DNA of 64,000 nucleotides from JAVBLD01 sp031553705 (lineage in GTDB: Bacteria > Bacteroidota > Bacteroidia > Bacteroidales > Marinifilaceae), in assembly GCA_031553705.1 (NCBI GenBank), contig JAVBLD010000019.1:1-64000 (forward strand), given 5' to 3'. The notes under the pieces are model-generated. The model had not been told where the DNA came from, did no database searches, and was given only the letters and a program-made list of their open reading frames with translations. A program made the position numbers and the translations under genes. Shown here in pieces: positions 35,209 through 44,014 of the stretch (its first letter is position 1; every line of letters starts with the position of its first letter).

Positions 35209-36252
35209 ATGGAATTTAAAGCTAAAGATATTGCAAATTTGCTAAAAGGGGTTGTAGAGGGAGACGGTGAAGCTTCGGTAAATGATGTATCAAAAATAGA
35301 AGAGGGAAGGCCTAATACATTGGCTTTTCTGGCGAATCCAAAATATGAATCCTATATTTATACAACTGAGGCCTCTGTTGTTTTAGTGAATCAGGATTTT
35401 GTACCTTCCAGACCGGTACCTTGTACATTGATCAGGGTGCGGTCCGCGTATGATTCGATAGCGGTGTTGCTGCAGATGTACGAGAATATGCGCCCCAAAC
35501 CTACCGGTGTAGAGCAGCCTTCCTATATCAGTGAAGATGCAAAAATCGGGGAACAACCGTATATTGGCGCTTTTAGTTATATCGGGAAAAAAGTGCGGTT
35601 GGGAAATCATGTGAAAATCTATCCGCAGGTTTATATAGGGGATGGGGTAGTAATAGGAGATCATACGGTGATTTATCCCGGGGTAAAGATTTATCACAAC
35701 TGCGTGATCGGAAGTATGTGCGTTATACATGCCGGTACGGTTATCGGCGCCGACGGTTTTGGTTTTGCTCCGTCCGGAGATTCTTATACAAAGATATCGC
35801 AGATTGGTAATGTGGTGATTGAGGATCAGGTTGAAATCGGGGCCAATACATGTATTGACAGGGCAACAATGGGATCGACCGTTGTGAAGAAAGGGGTAAA
35901 ATTGGATAACCTGGTGCAGATTGCCCATAATGTGGTGGTCGGGGGAAATACGGTCATTGCAGCTCAGACGGGTATTGCCGGTTCGAGCAAAGTAGGGGAA
36001 AATTGTATGTTCGGCGGACAGGTAGGGATCGTTGGGCATTTAAATATAGGGGCAGGTACGCAAATTGCGGCACAGGCCGGTATTGCAACCAATGCGCCCG
36101 AACATTCTATATTGAGGGGATCGCCGGCATTCGATATGTCGAGATATCAGAAATGTTATGTAATTTTCAGGAAATTACCTGAGTTGTATGAACAAATCGG
36201 GAATCTTGAGAAAGAAGTCAGAGAGATCCGGGAAACAGGAAAGCAGGCATGA
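35209..36252 (+). CDS. lpxD: UDP-3-O-(3-hydroxyacyl)glucosamine N-acyltransferase
   Basis: Third acylation step of lipid A synthesis, adding the N-linked hydroxyacyl chain. The 347 residues have the N-terminal uridine-binding domain (about 1-100, with NTLAFLANPKY) and a left-handed beta-helix of hexapeptide repeats (about 105-315). The catalytic His lies in VQIAHNVVVGG near 240-250, and DRATMGST is typical of the family. Starts the lpxD, lpxC/fabZ, lpxA cluster; the next gene begins 60 bases downstream. Confidence 0.97.
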   Translation: MEFKAKDIANLLKGVVEGDGEASVNDVSKIEEGRPNTLAFLANPKYESYIYTTEASVVLVNQDFVPSRPVPCTLIRVRSAYDSIAVLLQMYENMRPKPTGVEQPSYISEDAKIGEQPYIGAFSYIGKKVRLGNHVKIYPQVYIGDGVVIGDHTVIYPGVKIYHNCVIGSMCVIHAGTVIGADGFGFAPSGDSYTKISQIGNVVIEDQVEIGANTCIDRATMGSTVVKKGVKLDNLVQIAHNVVVGGNTVIAAQTGIAGSSKVGENCMFGGQVGIVGHLNIGAGTQIAAQAGIATNAPEHSILRGSPAFDMSRYQKCYVIFRKLPELYEQIGNLEKEVREIRETGKQA

Positions 36253-36311
36253 GGTCGAATATGTTATGGTATGTGTATGTAATCAGATGTATATAGTATT
36301 TTTAAAGTCTA

Positions 36312-37715
36312 ATGATAATGTCAGTGAAACAAAACACGTTAAAGGGAGAATTTTCATTGCGGGGTAAAGGACTGCATACCGGGGCGAAAGTTTGTGCAAC
36401 GTTCAAGCCGGCCTCAGAGAATTCAGGATATAATATTGTAAGAACGGATATCGAAGGAAAGCCGGTGATACCTGCTTTGGCTGTATATGTGCAGTTTTTC
36501 GAAAGAGCCAGTTGCCTTGAGAAGGACGGAGTGAAGATTTTTACGATGGAGCATGCTCTGGCTGCCCTTTACGGCTGCGGAATAGACAATTGCCTGATAG
36601 AACTGGATGGTCCCGAATTCCCGATATTGGATGGTAGTGCTCGTTGCTATGCGGAGGCTATTGCAAAAACCGGTATCGAACAACAGAAGGAAGAGAGACG
36701 TTATTTTACGGTGACTGAAAAAATGGAATTCTGTTCGGAAGATCAGAAAACCCGTATCACATTGCTTCCTGACGAGGATTATCATGTTAATACACTGGTA
36801 GCGTATGATTCGCCTTATCTGGCGATGCAGTATGCATCTTATTCGGCTGCGACGACTGATTTTGCGGCCGAGATCGCTCCTTGCCGTACTTTTGTATTTT
36901 TGCGGGAACTGGAGATATTATTGGCTCACAACCTGATCAAAGGCGGTGACCTGGATAATGCTATCGTAATTGTCGACCGCCAGATAGACCAGGCAGAGGC
37001 AGATCGTCTGGCAAAGTTATTCGGCTATCAAAGCATAGAGATAAAGCAGGGGATATTAAATAATCTGGAATTGCATTTTGATAATGAACCGGCACGGCAT
37101 AAATTAATGGATGTGATCGGTGATCTGGCCATGTGCGGCAGGTTTATTAAAGGTCGTGTGATTGCTGAGCGGCCCGGGCATAAAGCAAATGCTTCAATGG
37201 CAAAAATGATTTATAAAGCGATCGAGGAGCAGGAAAAAGACGAGGCTTGTCCGGTGGTTGATCTGAACAGCGAGCCGTTGATGGATATCAACAAGATCCG
37301 CAACCTGCTACCGCATCGTCCGCCGTTTTTGCTGGTAGATAAGATATATAAGGTGACAGATAGTTGTGTGATCGGTTGTAAGAATGTGACCATGAACGAA
37401 CCTTTCTTTGTAGGGCATTTCCCCGACGAGCCGGTGATGCCCGGAGTTCTGATGGTTGAGGCGATGGCTCAGTGCGGTGGGATCCTGGTGCTGAACCAGG
37501 TACCTGATCCGGAGAATTATTCTACCTACTTTATGAAAATCGATGCGATAAAGTTCAGGAAAAAGGTGGTGCCCGGCGATACATTGGTATTTAAATTGGT
37601 AACAATCGCACCGATTCGTCGCGGAATTGTAACCATGAAGGGGTATGCTTTCGTAGGAAAAGTATTGGTATGTGAAGGAGAATTTATGGCCCAAGTCGTA
37701 AAAACCAAAAACTAA
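36312..37715 (+). CDS. lpxC/fabZ: Bifunctional LpxC deacetylase / FabZ dehydratase
   Basis: A fusion of two lipid enzymes, as in other Bacteroidota. The N-terminal part (about 1-305) is LpxC, the zinc-dependent UDP-3-O-acyl-GlcNAc deacetylase that commits to lipid A, with MEHALAAL (first zinc His) near 78 and HFDNEPARHKLMDVIGDLA (other zinc ligands His and Asp) near 256-274. The C-terminal part (about 325-467) is FabZ, 3-hydroxyacyl-ACP dehydratase, with VGHFPDEPVMPGVLMVEAMA holding the catalytic His and Glu. ATG 36312 and ATG 36318 are both possible starts. Total length 467 matches known fusions. Confidence 0.97.
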   Translation: MIMSVKQNTLKGEFSLRGKGLHTGAKVCATFKPASENSGYNIVRTDIEGKPVIPALAVYVQFFERASCLEKDGVKIFTMEHALAALYGCGIDNCLIELDGPEFPILDGSARCYAEAIAKTGIEQQKEERRYFTVTEKMEFCSEDQKTRITLLPDEDYHVNTLVAYDSPYLAMQYASYSAATTDFAAEIAPCRTFVFLRELEILLAHNLIKGGDLDNAIVIVDRQIDQAEADRLAKLFGYQSIEIKQGILNNLELHFDNEPARHKLMDVIGDLAMCGRFIKGRVIAERPGHKANASMAKMIYKAIEEQEKDEACPVVDLNSEPLMDINKIRNLLPHRPPFLLVDKIYKVTDSCVIGCKNVTMNEPFFVGHFPDEPVMPGVLMVEAMAQCGGILVLNQVPDPENYSTYFMKIDAIKFRKKVVPGDTLVFKLVTIAPIRRGIVTMKGYAFVGKVLVCEGEFMAQVVKTKN

Positions 37716-37773
37716 TATTATCTTTACGCCTTAGAAGTAGATTTATAATGAATAACTTATTAACAACGAACGA

Positions 37774-38553
37774 ATGAAACAACCGTTAGCATATGTTCAT
37801 CCGGAAGCTCAGATCGCAGATAATGTGGTGATAGAACCGTTTGTAACGATTGATAAGAATGTAATAATAGAGGAAGGGACAAGAATCGGTTCAAATGTGA
37901 CCATATTGGAAGGTGCTCGGATCGGTAAAAATTGCAAGATTTTTCCGGGAGCTGTTATTGCTGCAATACCTCAGGATTTAAAATTTAGGGGAGAAAAGAC
38001 GACTGCTGTGATAGGCGATAATACAACTATCAGGGAGTGTGTTACGATTAATCGTGGCACTGTTGCAAAAAATGTAACCAAGGTCGGCAGTAACTGTCTG
38101 ATTATGGCCTATGTCCATGTAGCACACGATTGTGAAGTCGGTAACAATTGCATTATATCTAATGCCTGTCAGTTGGGTGGGGAGGTTGTTGTGGATGATT
38201 TTGCCATATTGGGCGGTACTTGTGCCGTACACCAATTTGTACATATCGGAAAGCATGTGATGTTACAAGGCGGTTCTTTGATTGGCAAAGATGTTCCTCC
38301 TTATGTAAAGGCCGGCCGGGATCCTTTATCTTATGCGGGCGTTAATTCGATCGGCCTTCGCCGCCGGGAGTTTTCAAATGAAAAGATCAATGAGATACAG
38401 GATATTTATCGCATTTTGTTTCAATCGGGCCTGAACAATTCCGATGCCATTGAGAGGATAGAGGCAGAGATGCCGGCATCAAGAGAACGGGATGAGATCA
38501 TTCTTTTCGTTCGTAACAGCAAGCGCGGTATTATGAAAGGGTATCTGGGATAA
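37774..38553 (+). CDS. lpxA: UDP-N-acetylglucosamine O-acyltransferase
   Basis: First step of lipid A synthesis. The 259 residues form a left-handed beta-helix (about 1-185) with hexapeptide repeats such as IGSNVTILEGARIGKN, the catalytic His in CAVHQFVHIGKH (about 149-160 region) and a C-terminal helical domain with GLRRREFS. It starts 58 bases after lpxC/fabZ and ends at a strong bidirectional terminator facing pckA. Confidence 0.97.
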   Translation: MKQPLAYVHPEAQIADNVVIEPFVTIDKNVIIEEGTRIGSNVTILEGARIGKNCKIFPGAVIAAIPQDLKFRGEKTTAVIGDNTTIRECVTINRGTVAKNVTKVGSNCLIMAYVHVAHDCEVGNNCIISNACQLGGEVVVDDFAILGGTCAVHQFVHIGKHVMLQGGSLIGKDVPPYVKAGRDPLSYAGVNSIGLRRREFSNEKINEIQDIYRILFQSGLNNSDAIERIEAEMPASRERDEIILFVRNSKRGIMKGYLG

Positions 38554-38583
38554 TTTTAATTTTCGGATATTCATTGTAAAATA

Positions 38584-38621
38584 AAAAACAGAAGCTGCTC
38601 TTTCGGGCAGCTTCTGTTTTT
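38584..38621. terminator. Bidirectional terminator between lpxA and pckA
   Basis: A perfect 15-bp stem (38584-38598 with 38607-38621, loop of 8) with A and T runs on its flanks, placed between convergent genes. Confidence 0.88.
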
Positions 38622-38633
38622 CATAGAATATAG

Positions 38634-40226
38634 TTATAATTGCGGGCCTGCTGTAATGAGCGCTTTGGCTGCGTCATTGTCGCAGTATTGTTCAAAGTTC
38701 TTGATGTATTTGGCGGCCAGCGATTTTGCTTTTTCTTCCCATTCTTTGACATCTTTATAGGTGTCGCGGGGATCAAGAATACCTTCCGATACGTTGTTTA
38801 ATTTTTTCGGAGCAGTCAGGTTCAATACCGGAATCTTAACCCTTTCGGCTTTTTCAATCGACCCGTCGATAATTGCATCAATAATCGCACGGGTATCTTT
38901 GATAGAGATCCGTTTGCCGGTACCGTTCCATCCGGTATTTACCAGATAGGCTTTAGCCCCGTGTTTCTGCATTTTACTTACCAGTGTTTTTGCATAAGTT
39001 GTCGGATGCAGGGTCAGGAATGCTTCCCCGAAAGCAGGCGAAAAAGAGGGTAATGGTTCGGTAATGCCACGTTCGGTTCCGGCTAATTTAGACGTATAGC
39101 CACATAGGAAATGGTACTGAGCCTGATTTTCGTCCAGGATTGAAACCGGAGGTAACACTCCGAATGCATCGGCTGACAGGTAGATGATTCTACTTGCATG
39201 ACCCGCTTTAGAGGGAAGAACGATTTTATTGATATGATATATGGGATAGGAGACACGTGTGTTTTCAGTGATCGAACCGTCCGCATAGTCAGGCGTTCCG
39301 TCCGGGCGCACCGTTACGTTCTCCAGCAATGCATCCCGTTTGATCGCTCTCCAGATGTCCGGTTCGTTTTCCTGACTCAGGTTGATCACTTTAGCGTAGC
39401 AACCGCCTTCATAGTTAAATACACCGTTGTCGTCCCAACCGTGTTCATCGTCCCCGATCAGGAACCGTTTCGGGTCGGCCGAAAGGGTTGTCTTGCCTGT
39501 TCCGGAAAGACCGAAGAAAATCGCTACGTCGCCTTTATCTCCCACATTGGCTGAGCAGTGCATTGAAGCCATTCCTTTTAACGGCAGATAGTAGTTCATC
39601 ATGGAGAACATTCCTTTTTTCATCTCTCCGCCGTACCATGTGCCGCCGATAATTTGCATTTTCTCCGTCAGGTTGAACAATACAAAAACTTCGGAATTCA
39701 GGTTCTGCTCTTTCCACTTCGGATTGGTTGTTTTGGAGGCATTCAGTACCACAAAATCAGGTTCGCCGTAGTGCTCCAACTCATATAACGAAGGGCGGAT
39801 AAACATATTGGTTACAAAATGCGCCTGCCACGCCACTTCCATGATAAAGCGAACTTTCATACGGGTATCCGGGTTTGTTCCGCAGAACGTATCTACGACA
39901 TAGAGTTTCTTTGTCGTATTTAATTGTTTTACCGATAGCGCTTTCAGGTCATTCCAGATTTCAGTCGAAACCGGTTTATTGATGTTACCGTCCCACCAGA
40001 TAGTTTTCTCGGTGACGGCATCTTTTACAATATAACGATCTTTAGGAGAACGGCCGGTAAAAACGCCGGTCTTAACAGAAACCGCACCGGTATTAGTCAA
40101 AACCCCTTTTTCAAACCCCTCATTCTTAGGATCCATTTCAGCCTGGTAAAGCTGTTCATAAGTAGGATTGTGTACAATTTCCATATTGCCACCAATACCA
40201 TATTTGCTTAAATCTAATTTTGACAT
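38634..40226 (-). CDS. pckA: Phosphoenolpyruvate carboxykinase (ATP)
   Basis: Interconverts oxaloacetate and phosphoenolpyruvate with ATP/ADP; in fermentative gut Bacteroidota it is mainly used to fix CO2 on the way to succinate. The 530 residues carry the P-loop GLSGTGKTTLSADP (about 238-251), the metal-binding EGGCYAK, and the RGITEPLPSFSPAFGEAFL region near 385. Standard length. Its promoter lies inside the end of the upstream AlkD-like gene. Confidence 0.98.
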   Translation of the reverse strand: MSKLDLSKYGIGGNMEIVHNPTYEQLYQAEMDPKNEGFEKGVLTNTGAVSVKTGVFTGRSPKDRYIVKDAVTEKTIWWDGNINKPVSTEIWNDLKALSVKQLNTTKKLYVVDTFCGTNPDTRMKVRFIMEVAWQAHFVTNMFIRPSLYELEHYGEPDFVVLNASKTTNPKWKEQNLNSEVFVLFNLTEKMQIIGGTWYGGEMKKGMFSMMNYYLPLKGMASMHCSANVGDKGDVAIFFGLSGTGKTTLSADPKRFLIGDDEHGWDDNGVFNYEGGCYAKVINLSQENEPDIWRAIKRDALLENVTVRPDGTPDYADGSITENTRVSYPIYHINKIVLPSKAGHASRIIYLSADAFGVLPPVSILDENQAQYHFLCGYTSKLAGTERGITEPLPSFSPAFGEAFLTLHPTTYAKTLVSKMQKHGAKAYLVNTGWNGTGKRISIKDTRAIIDAIIDGSIEKAERVKIPVLNLTAPKKLNNVSEGILDPRDTYKDVKEWEEKAKSLAAKYIKNFEQYCDNDAAKALITAGPQL

Positions 40227-40280
40227 AGTAATAAATTTATATTAAACGAATAATTAGTACTTTCTTTCTTCAATAGTTTA

Positions 40281-40311
40281 CAAATGTAAAAAAGTTTTCT
40301 CAGCTATCAAT
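40281..40311 (-). promoter_or_regulatory. Promoter of pckA
   Basis: On the minus strand TACATTTG (40281-40288) with ATTG (40308-40311) 19 bases upstream. The -33 element overlaps the last codons of the AlkD-like gene. Confidence 0.55.
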
Positions 40312-40860
40312 GACTTTATATCTTTCAGCTACCATTTTTACGTACGGATCTTTATAATCTTTGTTATACAGGACGGTGAATGTTTCTGCGGTTATGAGCG
40401 GGTCGTTTTTATACAGTATAAGGTGCCGCGCGCAAGCTGTTATGGATGCCGTTTGCAGGAACGGGTTTTCTGAATCAGCCCATTCGGTAGCGATCGCTAT
40501 GATTTGCGGATATCTCGACAGAAAGAGCGATCCGATATATTCGGCTATCTCATAGCTGTCGCATATACACATGAATTGAGTAATCTTTTCTTTATTTAAG
40601 GTTACCGGAAACAGAAGACAGGCGATGATCTGCTCTTCCCTGCATTGCGTCCCCCATAACATCAGTGCAAGCTGCTCATCGGCAGGATATGTTGCGGCCA
40701 GTGCTTTGAGCGAAACAAAACTGGCTCCTACCTGGCGGTCCGTTGGTATTCCTAACCGTTGCAGGCTGTCAATGCAGCCTCCTTGTTGCAGCCTCCGAAT
40801 TTTTCTACGGATCCGGTCGAACCTCTCTTTCAATTCGCGGTTTATCGGGAAATATGTCAT
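40300..40860 (-). CDS. DNA alkylation repair (AlkD-like HEAT-repeat) protein
   Basis: AlkD-type proteins are HEAT-like helical DNA glycosylases that remove alkylated bases. The 186 residues show the family pattern LGIPTDRQVGASFVSLKALA (about 46-65) followed by LALMLWGTQCREEQIIACLL (about 83-102) and a second WADSENPF repeat near 132-139. At 186 residues it is shorter than E. coli-type AlkD relatives (220-240), lacking the C-terminal end. It may be inactive or act differently. Not obviously in an operon. Confidence 0.75.
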   Translation of the reverse strand: MTYFPINRELKERFDRIRRKIRRLQQGGCIDSLQRLGIPTDRQVGASFVSLKALAATYPADEQLALMLWGTQCREEQIIACLLFPVTLNKEKITQFMCICDSYEIAEYIGSLFLSRYPQIIAIATEWADSENPFLQTASITACARHLILYKNDPLITAETFTVLYNKDYKDPYVKMVAERYKVIDS

Positions 40861-41264
40861 GACCGGTGCATTAAAAATTGATGTTTGTTTTGGTACGGTC
40901 TACCTGTATGTTATGTTTATTGAATCAGGGGGATCCTGGCCCACGCAATACTCATTACAGCAACCGTATGGTTTATATCGTACGTGTTATTTTTGTTCTG
41001 TGACTAATCTCTTTGTTGTTTTAAAATAGACCAGTTGATAGTTCCTTTATACCCTTTCAGATATTAGACATCGAAGCGATGGTCGGCATAAAACGGACAT
41101 AACAACTATCTTACAAATGTAGTGATTATTTTCTTTAAAATTATTTTAATGCCGAGGACGGTGGTTGTTTTATTTTTCACCTTCATGGCATCTTTTTGTA
41201 ACAAAAACGGAGATTTTCTCGTTTCGTATCATACACGAGGTTTAATAAAAAAATTAGGTTAATT
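40861..41264. promoter_or_regulatory. Divergent intergenic region upstream of dps (404 bases)
   Basis: Holds a 15-base inverted repeat TTTTTGTAACAAAAA (41193-41207), 57 bases before the dps ATG, that could be a redox or metal regulator site. A minus-strand TACATTTG (41114-41121) could be a distant -7 for the AlkD-like gene. I saw no RNA gene, ORF or consensus plus-strand promoter. Confidence 0.4.
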
Positions 41265-41750
41265 ATGGCAGCAAACATTGGTTTAAATGAGAAAATGATT
41301 AAGATCAGCAATCGGGTTCTGACAAATTTGATGGCTGATACTTTTGTGCTATTGATTAAAACATGGAGTTTCCATTGGAGTGTAAAAGGAGTGAGCTTTA
41401 AATCTTACCATGTTTTTATGGAAGAATTATACAATGAGCTGATCAATGATATCGATGAGATTGCTGAAAGAATCCGCGCTTTGGGAGAACGTCCGGTAGG
41501 TTCGATGAAGGGCTTTCTGGAACACAACCGGCTGAAAGAATATGCCGAAAATACTGCTATGCCGGATGCAGTAAAAATGCTGGCTATCCTCTGTGAGGAC
41601 CATGAGACATTGATCCGCGAAATCCGGAGTGATCTTGCAACAATGGAATCCGAAGGGAGCAATGATGCCGGTACGATCAACTTTCTCGAGGATATGATCG
41701 AAAGGAAGGAGAAAACAGCCTGGATGATCAGAGCCTATAACGAAAAATAG
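41265..41750 (+). CDS. dps: Dps-family ferritin-like DNA-protection protein
   Basis: Dodecameric iron-storing protein that oxidises ferrous iron with peroxide and protects DNA. The 161 residues keep the ferroxidase ligands H37, H49, D64 and E68; the position equal to D47 of Listeria Dps is E53. The TWSFHWSVKG signature is clear. Bacteroides dps is known to respond to oxidative stress through OxyR; here a palindrome near 41193 is a candidate control site. A strong terminator follows. Confidence 0.95.
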   Translation: MAANIGLNEKMIKISNRVLTNLMADTFVLLIKTWSFHWSVKGVSFKSYHVFMEELYNELINDIDEIAERIRALGERPVGSMKGFLEHNRLKEYAENTAMPDAVKMLAILCEDHETLIREIRSDLATMESEGSNDAGTINFLEDMIERKEKTAWMIRAYNEK

Positions 41751-41780
41751 ACATGATTTTACATACTTTTCCATGACTTT

Positions 41781-41815
41781 AAGAGGTTGCCACCAAGCGG
41801 GCAACTTCTTTTTTT
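41781..41815 (+). terminator. Terminator of dps
   Basis: 11-bp stem (41781-41791 with 41800-41810, one G-T pair, loop 8) followed by a T-run to 41815, starting 30 bases after the dps stop. Confidence 0.82.
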
Positions 41816-41875
41816 ATGACCTGGCGATGTCCGGGTAGTTGATGAAAACGCTGTTCCCTTACCTTTAAGCGATTT

Positions 41876-43279
41876 CTATCTTTTTACTAGCAGCACGATG
41901 TTTTCGACGTGATGGGTATGGGGAAACATATCAACAGGTTGTACTTCGGCCACCCGGTAGGCGTCGTTCATCAGTTGCAGGTCGCGGGCCTGGGTTGCGG
42001 AGTTGCAGCTGACATAGACAATACGTTCCGGGGCAGCGGCCAGGATTGTTTGTACGACATCGGCGTGCATGCCGGCACGCGGCGGGTCGGTGATGATTAC
42101 ATCCGGACGTCCGTGGCGGGTAATAAAAGATGCATTCAGAACCTCTTTCATGTCTCCTGCATAGAACAGGGTATTAGTGATGTGGTTGATTTCCGAGTTG
42201 ATCTTGGCGTCTTCAATCGCTTCCGGAACATATTCGATGCCGATCACTTTTTGGGCTCGCCGGGCAATGAAGTTGGCGATAGTACCGGTGCCGGTGTAGA
42301 GATCGTAAACAATCTCATTGCCGTGAAGCTCCGCCATCTCCCGGGTTTTTGCGTACAAACGGCAGACCTGTTCCGAATTGGTTTGATAAAATGATTTCGG
42401 TCCGATCTTAAATTTCAGCCCTTCCATCTCTTCAAAGATATGATCGTTGCCATGATAACGGACGATCTCCTGATCGGTGATCGTATCATTCGCTTTTTCA
42501 TTAATGACGTACATCAATGAAGTGATTTGTGGGAAATTTTGTACCAAGGCGTCCAGCAGGGCTTTGCGATTGGCCTTATCTTCGTGGAAGAAAACCACGA
42601 TCACCATAATCTCTCCGGTGGAAGAGGTGCGGATGATCAAGGTGCGCAGAGAACCCTCTTTTTCACGGATGTTATAAAATGTCAAGCCGTGGTCGATAGC
42701 GTATTGCTTGATAAAGTTCCGGATCTCATTGGACGGGTCTTCCTGCAGGTAACAAGTGTTGATATCTACGATTTTGTCGAACAACCCCGGTACATGAAAT
42801 CCGAGCGCCGGCGTGTGTTCGATATCAGCCCCTCCGCCGATCTCTTCCCGGGTCAGGAAGCGTTTATTGGAAAAGGTAAATTCGAGTTTGTTCCGGTAAT
42901 GAACGGTTTTTGATGAGCCGATGATCGGGTGTATTTGTCCCAGGGTTACTTTCCCGATCCGTTCGAGATTGTCGATAATCTCCTGTTGTTTAAATTCGAG
43001 TTGTTTCGAATAAGGCAGATTCTGCCATTTACAGCCGCCACAAATTCCGAAATGTGTACAAAACGGTTCTGTCCGCAGTTCGGAAAGCTGGTGGGTTGCT
43101 GTCACGAAGCCTTCCAGAAAATTTTTCCGCTTCCGGGTAACCTGTACGTCTACGATATCTCCCGGGACAGTGTTCGGGACGAACAATACCTTTTCGTCTA
43201 TATAGGCAATCGATTTGCCTTCTGCGGCGATTTTTCGGATCAATATTTTTTCCAGTAACGGTTTCTTAGCGCGAGCCAT
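41876..43279 (-). CDS. rlmD: 23S rRNA (uracil-5-)-methyltransferase
   Basis: Methylates a uridine of 23S rRNA with SAM (RlmD/RumA family). The 467 residues have an N-terminal TRAM domain (about 8-65), 4Fe-4S cysteines C74, C80 and C83 in CTHFGICGGC, and a C-terminal Rossmann methyltransferase domain with YDLYTGTGTIANFI and DPPRAGMHADVV. The catalytic cysteine is in YVSCNSATQARD. Close paralogs (RlmC, TrmA) are possible, but the TRAM plus cluster layout favours RlmD-type. It follows the sirtuin gene by 28 bases on the same strand. Confidence 0.92.
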   Translation of the reverse strand: MARAKKPLLEKILIRKIAAEGKSIAYIDEKVLFVPNTVPGDIVDVQVTRKRKNFLEGFVTATHQLSELRTEPFCTHFGICGGCKWQNLPYSKQLEFKQQEIIDNLERIGKVTLGQIHPIIGSSKTVHYRNKLEFTFSNKRFLTREEIGGGADIEHTPALGFHVPGLFDKIVDINTCYLQEDPSNEIRNFIKQYAIDHGLTFYNIREKEGSLRTLIIRTSSTGEIMVIVVFFHEDKANRKALLDALVQNFPQITSLMYVINEKANDTITDQEIVRYHGNDHIFEEMEGLKFKIGPKSFYQTNSEQVCRLYAKTREMAELHGNEIVYDLYTGTGTIANFIARRAQKVIGIEYVPEAIEDAKINSEINHITNTLFYAGDMKEVLNASFITRHGRPDVIITDPPRAGMHADVVQTILAAAPERIVYVSCNSATQARDLQLMNDAYRVAEVQPVDMFPHTHHVENIVLLVKR

Positions 43280-43307
43280 ACAGATGTTGAATTTTGAATT
43301 GTTGCGT

Positions 43308-44006
43308 TCATTCTCTCCTACTTTCAGATGCCGTTAAAATATGGCTTAACCCCGCCACACCCTCGGAGGCCCCTTTTTCGATCAGCCGGATGGCCATGTG
43401 ACGTACCTGTTGCGGAATATGCGGGTCGATCAGGTAGACCGGGATGCCGTGCGGAGCGTAGTGGAGTAGGCTTGCTGCCGGATATACGGCCAGCGAAGTA
43501 CCGATGATTACCAGGATATCTGCTTTTTTAACTATTTCGATAGCCGGCTCAATGTTGGGTACCGCCTCTCCGAACCATACGATATGAGGCCGTAACGGCG
43601 AGCCTTTTTCGCATTTTGCTTCCGGTTTCAATTCCCATCCTTCCAAATCATAAACCAGATAGGGATCAATGGAGCTCCTGACTTTTTTCAGTTCGCCGTG
43701 CAGGTGCAATACTTTTGTACTGCCTGCCCTTTCGTGCAGGTCGTCGACATTCTGGGTGACAATCTGTACATCAAAGTAGCGTTCCAACGCTGCCAGCCCG
43801 GTATGGCCTTGATTCGGCGATACCTGGTACAGTTGTTTCCGCCGTTCGTTGTAAAATTGGTTTACCAGTGCCGGGTTGCGTTCCCATGCATCGGGAGTGC
43901 ACACATCTTTTATGCGGTACTCCTCCCATAATCCGTCACTGTCACGGAATGTACGGATACCGCTTTCGGCGCTCATGCCGGCTCCAGTTAAAACAACCAA
44001 ACGCAT
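43308..44006 (-). CDS. cobB: Sir2-family NAD-dependent deacylase without zinc cysteines
   Basis: Removes acyl groups from lysines using NAD. I start at ATG 44006 (232 residues), eight bases after the valS stop; a TTG at 44018 is rejected. Residues GAGMSAESGIRTFRD (8-22), TQNVDDLHERAG (84-95), the catalytic His103 in HLHGE and GTSLAVYPAA (169-178) are normal. YNER (52-55) fits the YxxR class III (desuccinylase) pattern. The zinc-binding Cys4 motif expected between about 105 and 150 is absent: only C132 is present. Probably active without zinc, as the NAD and His motifs are intact. Confidence 0.92.
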   Translation of the reverse strand: MRLVVLTGAGMSAESGIRTFRDSDGLWEEYRIKDVCTPDAWERNPALVNQFYNERRKQLYQVSPNQGHTGLAALERYFDVQIVTQNVDDLHERAGSTKVLHLHGELKKVRSSIDPYLVYDLEGWELKPEAKCEKGSPLRPHIVWFGEAVPNIEPAIEIVKKADILVIIGTSLAVYPAASLLHYAPHGIPVYLIDPHIPQQVRHMAIRLIEKGASEGVAGLSHILTASESRRE

Positions 44007-44014
44007 GATATCTG

